Source: Chromatiaceae bacterium | Lineage (GTDB): Bacteria > Pseudomonadota > Gammaproteobacteria > Chromatiales > Chromatiaceae | Assembly (NCBI GenBank): GCA_024235395.1 | Contig: JACKMK010000003.1 | Coordinates: 1-64,000, forward strand | DNA length: 64,000 nucleotides | Reading direction: 5' to 3' | Shown: piece after piece, positions 17,272 to 25,504 of the stretch | Layout: each line of letters starts with the position of its first letter | How positions within the stretch are numbered: position 1 is the first letter of the stretch | The notes under the pieces: generated by a model | What the model was told of the DNA's origin: nothing | Databases searched by the model: none | What the model saw: the letters and a program-made list of their open reading frames with translations, nothing else | Translations under genes and position numbers: made by a program

Positions 17272-17413
17272 AGCGCGTAGATTACCGGATAGGCTGGTAC
17301 GCGGAAATGCCTGAAATGGCCTGCGCCGCACTCGATAAAAGGCCTTTCCACTTGCATTCAACCCCTTGATATCTCAAAATTTCCGCCTCGACGTCCAGAA
17401 TCCGCCGATCACT

Positions 17414-18685
17414 ATGTCGCTACTCGCGATAGGACTCAACCATACGACCGCCCCGGTAAGCATCCGGGAACGGGTCACATTCGGCCCGGATATCATCGTC
17501 GGCGCGTTACGCAGCCTGACCGATCTTTCGGCGGTGCACGAGGCGGTGATCCTGTCGACTTGCAACCGCACCGAAGTGTATTGCGATGCCGAGGACGACG
17601 CACTCGAGTTGACCCGTGAATGGCTGGCCGGGTTCCACGGCCTTGCGGTGGAAGACGTCGCGCCCTACCTCTATACACACGAGGGGCACCGCGCGATCCA
17701 GCACCTGTTGTCGGTTGCCAGCGGCCTCGATTCGCTGATCCTCGGCGAACCGCAGATCCTCGGCCAGGTGAAAAACGCCTTTCAAACCGCCAACGAGGCC
17801 GGGCGTACCGGCAAGATCCTCACCCGCCTGTTTCAACATGCATTCAGTACCGCCAAGCAGGTGCGCACCGACACCGCGATCGGTGACAGCCCGGTTTCGG
17901 TGGCGTTCGCCGCCGTCAGCCTCGCGCGGCAGATCTTCGCCGACCTGTCCGAACAGACTGCGCTGCTGATCGGTGCGGGCGAGACGATCGACCTGGCCGC
18001 ACGCCATCTGACACAGAACGGCATCGGGCGGATCATCGTCGCCAATCGCACCATAGCGCGCGCCCAGGAACTGGCCTCGCAGTTCGACGCCTTCGCCATC
18101 GGCCTGACCGAGATCCCGGCGCATCTCGCCGAGGCGGATATCGTGATCGCGTCGACCGCCAGCCCGGTGCCGGTACTCGGCAAGGGCAGCGTCGAGAGCG
18201 CTCTCAAACGGCGCCGCCACCGCCCGATCTTCATGGTCGATATCGCGGTGCCGCGCGACATCGAGGCCGAGGTCGCCGACCTCGAAGACGTCTATCTGTA
18301 TACCGTGGACGACCTCGACGAGGTCATCCAGGGGAGCCTGCGTTCCCGCCGCGAAGCCGCCGAGCAGGCCAAGGAGATCATCACCTTCCAGGTTGACGAG
18401 TTCGTCTCGTGGATGCGCTCGCTGGATGCGGTCGGGCTGATCCAGGACTATCGCCGCCAGGCCGGAGAGATCCGCGACGAGGTGCTGATCAAGGCGAAAC
18501 GCATGTTGGACGCCGGCAGGCCAGCCGACGAGGCGCTGAATTTTCTCGCCCAGACGCTGACCAACAAGCTGTTGCACACACCGAGCACCCAGCTGCGCGA
18601 GGCCGGCTGCAACGGCCGCCACGAACTGCTCGAGGCCGCGAACGCGCTGTTTCAGCTCGGACAGCCCAAGTCCGGCAACGACTAG
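17414..18685 (+). CDS. hemA: glutamyl-tRNA reductase
   Basis: NADPH-dependent reduction of Glu-tRNA to glutamate-1-semialdehyde, first step of tetrapyrrole synthesis by the C5 route. 423 aa. The ATG at 17414 gives the conserved MSLLAIGLNHTTAPVSIRER; an upstream ATA-region start is not family-like. The catalytic Cys is in ILSTCNRTEVY (about 50). ESDLVLG-type substrate residues appear as LDSLILGEPQILGQVK, and the NADPH domain has LIGAGETIDLAARHL. It is the first gene of a hemA-prfA-prmC run, the common gammaproteobacterial order, and diverges from the TPR lipoprotein with a 142-bp shared control region. Confidence 0.97.
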   Translation: MSLLAIGLNHTTAPVSIRERVTFGPDIIVGALRSLTDLSAVHEAVILSTCNRTEVYCDAEDDALELTREWLAGFHGLAVEDVAPYLYTHEGHRAIQHLLSVASGLDSLILGEPQILGQVKNAFQTANEAGRTGKILTRLFQHAFSTAKQVRTDTAIGDSPVSVAFAAVSLARQIFADLSEQTALLIGAGETIDLAARHLTQNGIGRIIVANRTIARAQELASQFDAFAIGLTEIPAHLAEADIVIASTASPVPVLGKGSVESALKRRRHRPIFMVDIAVPRDIEAEVADLEDVYLYTVDDLDEVIQGSLRSRREAAEQAKEIITFQVDEFVSWMRSLDAVGLIQDYRRQAGEIRDEVLIKAKRMLDAGRPADEALNFLAQTLTNKLLHTPSTQLREAGCNGRHELLEAANALFQLGQPKSGND

Positions 18686-18768
18686 CGACTCCCGCGCTTC
18701 GCGGGCCCCGTCACGGCGCCCGCAGCCACCCGGACGACCCTTTCCCGTTCACGCACCCCCGGCCCCGC

Positions 18769-19848
18769 ATGAAGACCAGCATCCGCAGCAAGCTCGAGCA
18801 TATTCAGGATCGCTTTCAAGAGATCACCGTGTTGCTCGCCGACCCGCAGACCCAGGACGACAGCAACCGCTTTCGCGACCTGAGTCGCGAGTATGCCCAG
18901 GTCGAACCGGTCAGCCGCTGTTACCAGCGCTTCATCGATGCCGAGGCAGAACTCCACAGCGCGGAGGAGATGCTCGACGACCCGGAGATGGCGGAGCTGG
19001 CCGCGGACGCCTGTCGCGACGCTCGACGGACACTGGACCAACTCGAGCCGGAACTGCAGCGCCTGCTGTTGCCGCAAGACCCGCACGACGAGCGCAACGC
19101 CTACCTGGAGATCCGTGCAGGGACCGGCGGTGCCGAGGCTGCACTGTTTGCCGGCGACCTGCTGCGGATGTACCTGCGTTATGCGGAGCAGCGCCGCTGG
19201 AAGACCGAGATGATCAGCCAGAGCCTCGGTGAACACGGCGGCTACAAGGAGGTCGTGGTGCGGATCGTCGGTCAGGGCGTGTTCTCGCGGCTCAAGTTCG
19301 AGTCCGGCGCGCATCGTGTGCAGCGAGTCCCGGAGACCGAGTCGCAGGGCCGCATTCACACCTCGGCCTGTACGGTCGCGATCCTGCCCGAGGCGGAGGA
19401 GGTCGACGAGTTCGATATCAATCCCGGCGACCTGCGGATCGACACCTACCGTTCGTCGGGCGCCGGCGGCCAGCACGTCAACACCACGGATTCCGCGGTG
19501 CGTGTCACCCACCTGCCGACCGGGGTGGTGGTCGAATGCCAGGACGAGCGCTCGCAACACAAGAACAAGGCACGCGCGATGGCGCTGCTGAAGTCGCGCC
19601 TGCTGGCCGCGGCACAGGAAAGCGCCGCCGCCAGCCGCGCCGAGGATCGCCGTCTGCAGGTCGGCAGCGGTGACCGCTCGGAACGTATCCGCACCTACAA
19701 CTTCCCGCAGAACCGACTCACCGACCACCGCGTCAACCTCACGCTGTACAAGCTCGACGAGGTCATGCAGGGCGAGCTGGACCAGGTGATCGATCCGCTG
19801 ACCCACGAGTACCAGGCGGAGCAGCTCGCGGCGCTGGGCAGTGAATGA
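18769..19848 (+). CDS. prfA: peptide chain release factor 1
   Basis: Recognises UAA/UAG and triggers peptide release. 359 aa beginning MKTSIRSKLEHIQDRFQEIT. The GGQ catalytic loop is in SSGAGGQHVNTTDSAVR, followed by VVECQDERSQHKNK. The ATG at 18769 is family-consistent; the open frame extends upstream into hemA but has no support. Its stop overlaps the GTG start of prmC, the methyltransferase that modifies this very glutamine. A small CCCGCG-CTT-CGCGGG hairpin (18691-18705) lies in the hemA-prfA gap. Confidence 0.97.
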   Translation: MKTSIRSKLEHIQDRFQEITVLLADPQTQDDSNRFRDLSREYAQVEPVSRCYQRFIDAEAELHSAEEMLDDPEMAELAADACRDARRTLDQLEPELQRLLLPQDPHDERNAYLEIRAGTGGAEAALFAGDLLRMYLRYAEQRRWKTEMISQSLGEHGGYKEVVVRIVGQGVFSRLKFESGAHRVQRVPETESQGRIHTSACTVAILPEAEEVDEFDINPGDLRIDTYRSSGAGGQHVNTTDSAVRVTHLPTGVVVECQDERSQHKNKARAMALLKSRLLAAAQESAAASRAEDRRLQVGSGDRSERIRTYNFPQNRLTDHRVNLTLYKLDEVMQGELDQVIDPLTHEYQAEQLAALGSE

Positions 19849-20710
19849 GTCCAAGGACGCCGTCCGCGCGGAGGTGCGCGGGCTGCTGGCAGGCACCGCG
19901 GACGCGCTGGCGGCAGTCAGCGAGTCGCCGGGGCTGGACGCCCAGGTGCTGCTGGCGCACGCACTCGGGCACAACCGCAGCTGGCTGTACGCGCATCCCG
20001 AGTACCGGGTCAATGACAAGGAAGCCGAAGCGTTTGCGCGCCTGGTCGCGGCGCGCCTGGAAGGACGGCCGGTTGCACACCTGACCGGTGAGCGCGAATT
20101 CTGGTCGCTGCCACTCAGGGTCGACGACAGCACCTTGATCCCGCGGCCCGAGACCGAACAGCTGGTCGAGATCGTACTGCGGCTCGATCTTCCGCGGACA
20201 GCGCGCGTGCTCGATCTCGGCACCGGCAGCGGCGCGATTGCCCTCGCCCTTGCACACGAGCGGCCGCAATGGCATATCGTCGCGACCGATCGATCGCTGC
20301 CTGCACTGACGGTGGCCGCGGACAATGCACGCCGGTTGCAGCTGAGCAACCTGAGCCTGTTGTGCGGCGACTGGTTGTCGCCGATTACGCGTGCGGCGCA
20401 GTTTGACCTGATCGTCAGCAACCCGCCGTACATCGCCGCTGGCGACCCGCATCTCGGGCGCGGCGACGTCCGCTTCGAACCGCGCACCGCGCTCGCCGCC
20501 GGTGACGACGGCCTGGATGCGATCCGCTCGATCACCGCGCAGGCACCGTCGATCCTGAGCGATGGAGGCTGGCTGTGGCTGGAACATGGCTTCGATCAGG
20601 GCGAACGCGTCCGCGCACTCCTGGTGCACCACGGTTTTCATCAGGTCGTCACCGAACGGGACCTGGCGGGCAAGGCACGCCATTCCGGCGGGCGCCTCCA
20701 GACCCGATGA
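19841..20710 (+). CDS. prmC: release factor glutamine methyltransferase
   Basis: SAM-dependent N5-methylation of the GGQ glutamine in release factors 1 and 2. 289 aa with GTG start overlapping prfA by 8 nt. Motif I is VLDLGTGSGAIALALA (about 125-140). The substrate-binding signature is IVSNPPYIA (about 188-196). The N-terminal helical domain includes LDAQVLLAHALG and the linker LIPRPETEQLVE. Context (prfA-prmC) and motifs agree fully. Confidence 0.96.
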   Translation: MNESKDAVRAEVRGLLAGTADALAAVSESPGLDAQVLLAHALGHNRSWLYAHPEYRVNDKEAEAFARLVAARLEGRPVAHLTGEREFWSLPLRVDDSTLIPRPETEQLVEIVLRLDLPRTARVLDLGTGSGAIALALAHERPQWHIVATDRSLPALTVAADNARRLQLSNLSLLCGDWLSPITRAAQFDLIVSNPPYIAAGDPHLGRGDVRFEPRTALAAGDDGLDAIRSITAQAPSILSDGGWLWLEHGFDQGERVRALLVHHGFHQVVTERDLAGKARHSGGRLQTR

Positions 20711-20773
20711 CGGAGCCCCGGGGAACGACCAAACCCCTTGACCGGTACGGACTTTCGGCACAGCATTGCGTCC

Positions 20774-21184
20774 ATGGACAAAGCCGGCGACAGCCTGTTC
20801 AAGCAACGTGAAATCGCGCTGTGCACCCTGCATCCCGACCCGGACCAGGTCGGGTCGGCAGCCGCTTATCTCATCGAGATCGACGGGGTCGAACAGGTCG
20901 AGGTCGTCAACAAAGGGATGTTGCAGGTCACATACCACCTGCTCGTGATCTGCCTGTACGACATCGAGGCATTGCTCGAAAAAGGGGGCTTTCACCTCGA
21001 CAACCGGTTGGTTCACAAGATCAAGCGGGCCCTCTACCACTACACCGAGGAGACGCAGCGCGCCAACCTCGGATGTGCGAAAGGCGAATCCAACTGCACG
21101 CAGAAGGTGTTCGTGAACCGCTATCGCAAGCGCGATCACGGTTGTCAGGACGACCGGCCCGAGCATTGGCGCCGCTATCTGTAG
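20774..21184 (+). CDS. conserved hypothetical Cys/His-rich protein
   Basis: 136 aa from the ATG at 20774 (MDKAGDSLFKQREIAL); a TTG-type start at 20738 is possible but adds an unlikely extension. The N-terminal 60 residues have an alternating pattern (LHPDPDQVGSAAAYLIEI then VEQVEVVNKGMLQVTYH) like a ferredoxin-like/heavy-metal-associated fold without the CxxC pair. The C-terminal part is basic with C-x6-C, CTQKVF, HGC and HWRRYL, a possible metal site. It lies between prmC and moeB. I do not recognise a named function; metal or sulfur-carrier handling near the moeB-like gene is only a guess. Confidence 0.7.
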   Translation: MDKAGDSLFKQREIALCTLHPDPDQVGSAAAYLIEIDGVEQVEVVNKGMLQVTYHLLVICLYDIEALLEKGGFHLDNRLVHKIKRALYHYTEETQRANLGCAKGESNCTQKVFVNRYRKRDHGCQDDRPEHWRRYL

Positions 21185-21225
21185 AGCGCCTCTCAACGGC
21201 GCGCTGATGTGACCCGGTTGCAGCG

Positions 21226-21966
21226 ATGGACGACCGGGACCTGTTACGTTACAGCCGTCACCTGTTGTTGCCCGAACTGGGCATCGAGGGCCAGCGCAGG
21301 CTGAACGAGGCCCGCGCGCTGATAGTCGGCCTGGGTGGCCTCGGCTCGCCGGTCGCAATGTACCTGGCAGCAGCCGGCGTCGGGACCCTGGAGCTGGTTG
21401 ACGACGATCGGGTCGACCTGAGCAACCTGCAACGCCAGATCCTGCACGCGACGCCGGATATCGGCCGGTCGAAATGCGACTCCGCAGCGACGCGCCTCAA
21501 CGCCCTGAATCCCGATGTCCGGCTGCTCGAGCGTGCGACACGCCTGCAGGGTGCCGAACTCGATGCCGCAGTCGGCGCCGCAGACCTGGTGCTGGACTGC
21601 AGCGACAACTTCGCCACCCGGTTCGCGCTCAACCGGGCCTGTCAGGCAAGCCAGACGCCGCTGGTTTCCGGGGCCGCAATTCGCTGGGAGGGCCAGGTGA
21701 CGGTGTTTGGCGGCCGTCCGGGCGGCCCCTGCTACCGCTGTCTGTATCCGGACGAAGGCGAAGAAGAGCAGAGGTGCAGCGACAATGGCGTCGTCGCGCC
21801 GCTGGTCGGCGTGATCGGGTCGATGCAGGCGCTCGAGGCGATCAAGCGACTGTCGGGCGCCGGCGAGGGACTGGACGGACGTCTGTTGCTGTTCGATGGG
21901 CTGCATGCGCAATGGCGGGAGATCCGCCTGCGTGCCGACCCCGCATGCCCGGTGTGCGCGCCGTGA
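21226..21966 (+). CDS. moeB: MoeB/ThiF family sulfur-carrier adenylyltransferase
   Basis: 246 aa. It activates the C-terminal glycine of a ubiquitin-like sulfur carrier (MoaD or ThiS) with ATP. The Rossmann ATP loop is LIVGLGGLGSPVAMYLAAAG (about 31-50); DDDRVDLSNLQRQILH contains the conserved Arg and Asp. Zn ligands are CYRCLYP and the C-terminal CPVC. The N-terminus LLRYSRHLLLPELGIEGQRR is typical. MoeB versus ThiF cannot be settled from sequence reading; the position after prmC is the common moeB site. The next gene begins within its stop codon (GTGA overlap). Confidence 0.88.
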   Translation: MDDRDLLRYSRHLLLPELGIEGQRRLNEARALIVGLGGLGSPVAMYLAAAGVGTLELVDDDRVDLSNLQRQILHATPDIGRSKCDSAATRLNALNPDVRLLERATRLQGAELDAAVGAADLVLDCSDNFATRFALNRACQASQTPLVSGAAIRWEGQVTVFGGRPGGPCYRCLYPDEGEEEQRCSDNGVVAPLVGVIGSMQALEAIKRLSGAGEGLDGRLLLFDGLHAQWREIRLRADPACPVCAP

Positions 21967-22535
21967 TCCTGTTCATCCACGGTTTCGGCAGCTGCGGCTG
22001 GGGCAACAAGTCGCTCGCACTGCGGCGTCGTTTCGGCGTGCGGCACCTGATCGCGCCCGATCTGTGTTTTACTCCCGAAGCGGCAATCGTCCAGCTGGGT
22101 TCGCTGATTCGACGCTACCGCGTCGGGGCTATGATCGGTTCCTCGCTGGGCGGCTACTACGCCACCCGACTGAATGCCGAGTATGCGCTGCCAAGCGTGC
22201 TGCTGAATCCGGTGGTCCGACCGCACGCACTGCTCGCCGCACACCGGGGTGCGCAGCGACGTTGGTGTGACGACGCCCGGTTTGAGGTCGACGACGCATA
22301 CGTGAAACAGCTGGCGGGCATGCAGCGCGCGCATCTGGCGCCCGCGGAACGCTACCTGGTGATGATCGAACAGGGTGACGAACTGCTCGACCACCGCGAG
22401 GCGGCGGATTTCTACGCCGGTCAGGACGTGGTAGAGATACCCGGCGGCGACCACCGCTTCAGCGACATCGAGCGCCACCTGGAGGCGATCGCCCTCTGGC
22501 TGGCGGAACACGCCCCGGGCGCCGCCCGGGACTGA
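21963..22535 (+). CDS. YqiA-like alpha/beta-hydrolase (esterase)
   Basis: 190 aa from the GTG at 21963, which overlaps the moeB stop; in-frame ATG 21945 and GTG 21954 are alternatives. The start is directly followed by the beta strand and oxyanion loop ILFIHGFGSC. The nucleophile elbow is MIGSSLGGYYA (G-x-S-x-G), acid residue in QGDELLDH and catalytic His in GGDHRF. These place it in the UPF0227/YqiA group of small esterases. Physiological substrate unknown. Confidence 0.82.
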   Translation: MILFIHGFGSCGWGNKSLALRRRFGVRHLIAPDLCFTPEAAIVQLGSLIRRYRVGAMIGSSLGGYYATRLNAEYALPSVLLNPVVRPHALLAAHRGAQRRWCDDARFEVDDAYVKQLAGMQRAHLAPAERYLVMIEQGDELLDHREAADFYAGQDVVEIPGGDHRFSDIERHLEAIALWLAEHAPGAARD

Positions 22536-22562
22536 CACCACTCACGCCGGAAAGACCGCGAC

Positions 22563-23165
22563 ATGGCCAAGCAGAAACGTCCGCCGATCGACCCCGATCG
22601 CCTGCGCGAAGACATCGTTTTCGAAGAGGAACTGCTGGGCCACCGGCTGCAGTTCCATACCACCTGGGGACTGTTTTCGCCCAAGGGGATCGACGAGGGC
22701 ACGCGCCTGTTGCTGCAGCATCTCGAGGTGCGACCGGACGAACGCGCGCTCGACCTGGGCTGCGGCTATGGCCCGCTCGGCCTGGCGATCGCCCGCGCCG
22801 CGCCGCACGGTCACTGCCTGATGGTGGACAAGGATTTCGTCGCCGTGGAATATGCCAACGCGAACGCGAAACGCAATCGCATCGAAAACGCACAAGCGAT
22901 GCTCAGCGACGGCCTCCGCCACGTCCCCCCGCAGTCGTTCTCACTGGTGGTCACGAATCTGCCCGCGAAGACCAGCAAGGAACATTACTATCTGTTTTTT
23001 CATGATATTTTGAACCGCCTCTCACCTGGAGGCCGGTTCTACGTGGTCGTGATCAGCGGCCTGCGGGAATTCATCGCACGTGCGTTCGTCGAGGTGTTCG
23101 GCAATCACCGCAAGATCAAACAGGGCAGGCATTACACGGTGGCGATGGCGGAACGACCGGACTGA
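22563..23165 (+). CDS. class I SAM-dependent methyltransferase (RsmC/RlmG-like MTS domain)
   Basis: 200 aa. SAM-binding motif I is LDLGCGYGPLGLAIA (about 62-76), then an acidic MVDKDF and a catalytic-motif variant VVTNLPAK, where RNA or protein N-methyltransferases normally have NPPF/Y. The family is the MTS domain of rRNA guanine-N2 methyltransferases, but the changed NLPA motif and the short length (no N-terminal pseudo-domain) leave the target uncertain. It follows the YqiA-like gene by 27 bp. Confidence 0.8.
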   Translation: MAKQKRPPIDPDRLREDIVFEEELLGHRLQFHTTWGLFSPKGIDEGTRLLLQHLEVRPDERALDLGCGYGPLGLAIARAAPHGHCLMVDKDFVAVEYANANAKRNRIENAQAMLSDGLRHVPPQSFSLVVTNLPAKTSKEHYYLFFHDILNRLSPGGRFYVVVISGLREFIARAFVEVFGNHRKIKQGRHYTVAMAERPD

Positions 23166-23263
23166 AGGCCCTGTGTCGGCGGGTCGCGGCGTCTCCACGT
23201 ATATTTAAAGTTTGGATGGCCGGAACCGATACGCAGGCAAGCGACACCATAAGGATTGCAGTA

Positions 23264-24319
23264 GTGGCGGACAACCAAAACGCTGGCGGCCGCGAGGCGG
23301 CGAACCCCGAATTGGGCGCCGCTGCCGAGCGCTTGCGTCTCACGGTCCCACAGATGTCTCGCCACGGCATACCCGCCACACCGCAGAATTACGCCATCTG
23401 GTATGCCTACGTCGGCGGCGACAACCCGGCACTGAGCGCCGAGATCGACCGCCTGATCGCCGAGGGACAATCCTTCACCGCGGTCATCAACACCCAGCTG
23501 TACCGCGACTTTGTTGCCGAACACGATATCGCACATGTCGAGATGGTTCGGGAGGGCCTCGGCAAGGTCCTGGCCGAGGTCTGCGGCGCCCTGCACGCAG
23601 CCGGCGACGATGCCAACACGTTCGAAGGCAAACTGGGCGGATTCGCGAAGGAGATCGTCAAGAAAACGGATTTTGACGAGGTCACGAGGTTGCTGCAGGT
23701 ACTGGTGGTCGAGACCCACACGATGCAGGTCGCGACCACCAAGATGCAGACCCATTTCGAAGAAAAGTCCAAGGAGATCGAGGAACTCCAGGAGCAACTT
23801 CAGGAGGAGCGCAAGCGCGCGGTCACCGACCCGCTGACCGGTCTCTACAACCGCTTCGCGCTGATCGATTACGTCAACGCGGCGATCATCGAAATGCCGG
23901 CTGGCGACCCGCCGTCGCTGGTCATGTTGGATATCGACCACTTCAAAGCGATCAACGACAACCATGGGCACCTGATCGGTGACCGGGTGATCCGGTTCGT
24001 CGCGCAGTCGCTGCAAAAAAATATCAAGGGCCGGGACATCGCCGCGCGCTACGGTGGCGAAGAGTTCACCTTGCTGCTGCCGTCGACCGGTTCGAAGGGT
24101 GCCGAGGCGCTCGCCAATGCAGTCCGCCGATCGGTCGAGCAGGCACAACTGGTGCGTGCCGACAGCAAGCAACCGCTGGGCCGGATCACGATCTCGGCCG
24201 GCGTCGCGACCTACCAGCTGGGCGAAGACATGATGGACCTGATCAATCGTGCGGATCAGGCGCTTTACCGCGCCAAGAAGCAGGGGCGCAACTGCGTGGT
24301 CGTCGCCCCACCGGGATGA
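23264..24319 (+). CDS. GGDEF-domain diguanylate cyclase
   Basis: Makes cyclic di-GMP. 351 aa if started at the GTG at 23264, which has an AAGGA site 8 nt upstream. An ATG at 23216 is possible but lacks a ribosome site and is close to a TATATTTAAA box that could be the promoter. The N-terminal about 170 residues (VPQMSRHGIPATPQNYAIWY...) are helical with no recognised sensor. A coiled coil (EEKSKEIEELQEQLQEER) leads into DPLTGLYNR and the active-site RYGGEEF. No membrane segments, so cytoplasmic. GGEEF is catalytically competent; no clear inhibitory RxxD five residues before it. Confidence 0.88.
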   Translation: MADNQNAGGREAANPELGAAAERLRLTVPQMSRHGIPATPQNYAIWYAYVGGDNPALSAEIDRLIAEGQSFTAVINTQLYRDFVAEHDIAHVEMVREGLGKVLAEVCGALHAAGDDANTFEGKLGGFAKEIVKKTDFDEVTRLLQVLVVETHTMQVATTKMQTHFEEKSKEIEELQEQLQEERKRAVTDPLTGLYNRFALIDYVNAAIIEMPAGDPPSLVMLDIDHFKAINDNHGHLIGDRVIRFVAQSLQKNIKGRDIAARYGGEEFTLLLPSTGSKGAEALANAVRRSVEQAQLVRADSKQPLGRITISAGVATYQLGEDMMDLINRADQALYRAKKQGRNCVVVAPPG

Positions 24320-24328
24320 CGACGGGCG

Positions 24329-25366
24329 CTAGGCGAGCCCGCGTGCGAGCCAGGGCCCTATCATGCGGCTGACGCCGACCGGCAGCCGTTTCCACGCGTT
24401 GATGAACAGCCTGTACTTGGGATTGTTCGGATTCAGGTCGGGCATCTCGGTGGCACGCACGAGATAGTACTCATAGTGCAGGGGCTCGGCTTCGAAGCCC
24501 CAGTGCTTCTTGAATCGATAAGACCCGGTGTCGAGCTTGCTGCGACCGAAATCGAACACCCGGCAACCGCGCTCGACCGCACGCCGCATCACTTCCCAAT
24601 ACATGAAATCGTTCGCCGCGAGGTCGCGCGCCGCCGAGATACCGCCGCCGTAAAACGGTAGTACCTGATCGCGGAAGTAGTAATTCATCACGGACGCCAC
24701 GACCTGACCTTCGTGACGCACGGTGACCACATCGACGTCATCGCCGAACTCGGCACGGATCGCCTGGAAATGCGCCTTGGGGAACACCGGTGTGCCCAGG
24801 TTGCGCACACTCTCGGAATACGCCCGATAAAGATGTTCGACGCCGTCATCGAGCTCGCCGACCAGGCCGGCCTTGATCCCCTTGCGCACCATCGCGCGCT
24901 GCTTGCGGGGGATCGCCTGCATGTTTTCGTCGTGGTCGGCGCTCAACGCGCGCTTGAAGGTCACGTAAAGACCGTCCTTGCGCTGCCAGTCGTCGCGCAT
25001 CGGTCGCTCGTTGCGAACCTCCAGGTGGCTGACCCGCAGCCGATCGGCGAGTGCCATCGCATGCGACTCGAGCGCCCCGCGCACCCTGTCGTCGTCGGCC
25101 AGCACGCCACCGTAGACACAGAAGGGTACCGATATCAGCGAATGCCCGAACAGCAGGTGTTTGACCTCCCCCAGCGGCAACACGCCGCACAACCGACCGT
25201 CACGTTCGGCGAGCAGGTAATGGCCGGGATAGCGGTAGGTCGATTCGATCAGGCGCTTCCAGCCGTAGCGGTGGAAGAAGGTCCCGTGCGGGTGCGCCAG
25301 GACATACGCGTCCCAGACCTGGGCGTCTGCCTCGGATGCACTGCGGACCTCGATTTCACTCACCAC
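24329..25366 (-). CDS. FemAB-like acyltransferase, XrtA/PEP-CTERM-associated type
   Basis: 345 aa. N-terminal EIEVRSASEADAQVWDAYVL and PHGTFFHRYGWKRLIESTYR, the central HLEVRNERPMRD, PRKQRAMVRKGIKAGL and C-terminal VFDFGRSKLDTGSYRFKKHW match the FemAB-related family usually found with exosortase/exopolysaccharide loci (TIGR03019). These double-GNAT proteins are thought to aminoacylate or acylate surface polymers. Here it stands alone between the diguanylate cyclase (convergent) and gatB, without exosortase genes in view. GTG start with AAGGTG upstream. Confidence 0.82.
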   Translation of the reverse strand: MVSEIEVRSASEADAQVWDAYVLAHPHGTFFHRYGWKRLIESTYRYPGHYLLAERDGRLCGVLPLGEVKHLLFGHSLISVPFCVYGGVLADDDRVRGALESHAMALADRLRVSHLEVRNERPMRDDWQRKDGLYVTFKRALSADHDENMQAIPRKQRAMVRKGIKAGLVGELDDGVEHLYRAYSESVRNLGTPVFPKAHFQAIRAEFGDDVDVVTVRHEGQVVASVMNYYFRDQVLPFYGGGISAARDLAANDFMYWEVMRRAVERGCRVFDFGRSKLDTGSYRFKKHWGFEAEPLHYEYYLVRATEMPDLNPNNPKYRLFINAWKRLPVGVSRMIGPWLARGLA

Positions 25367-25504
25367 TGTTCACCTTCACGAATACGGTCGACCCACCACG
25401 GACCGGCAACGACCGCGAATCCGGACACGCGAGCCCAGGATATTCGGCACCTGCGGCACGCGGCCTCCCCGATGCCGCGGTGCAGATCGTGCGCCGCGCG
25501 GGTA

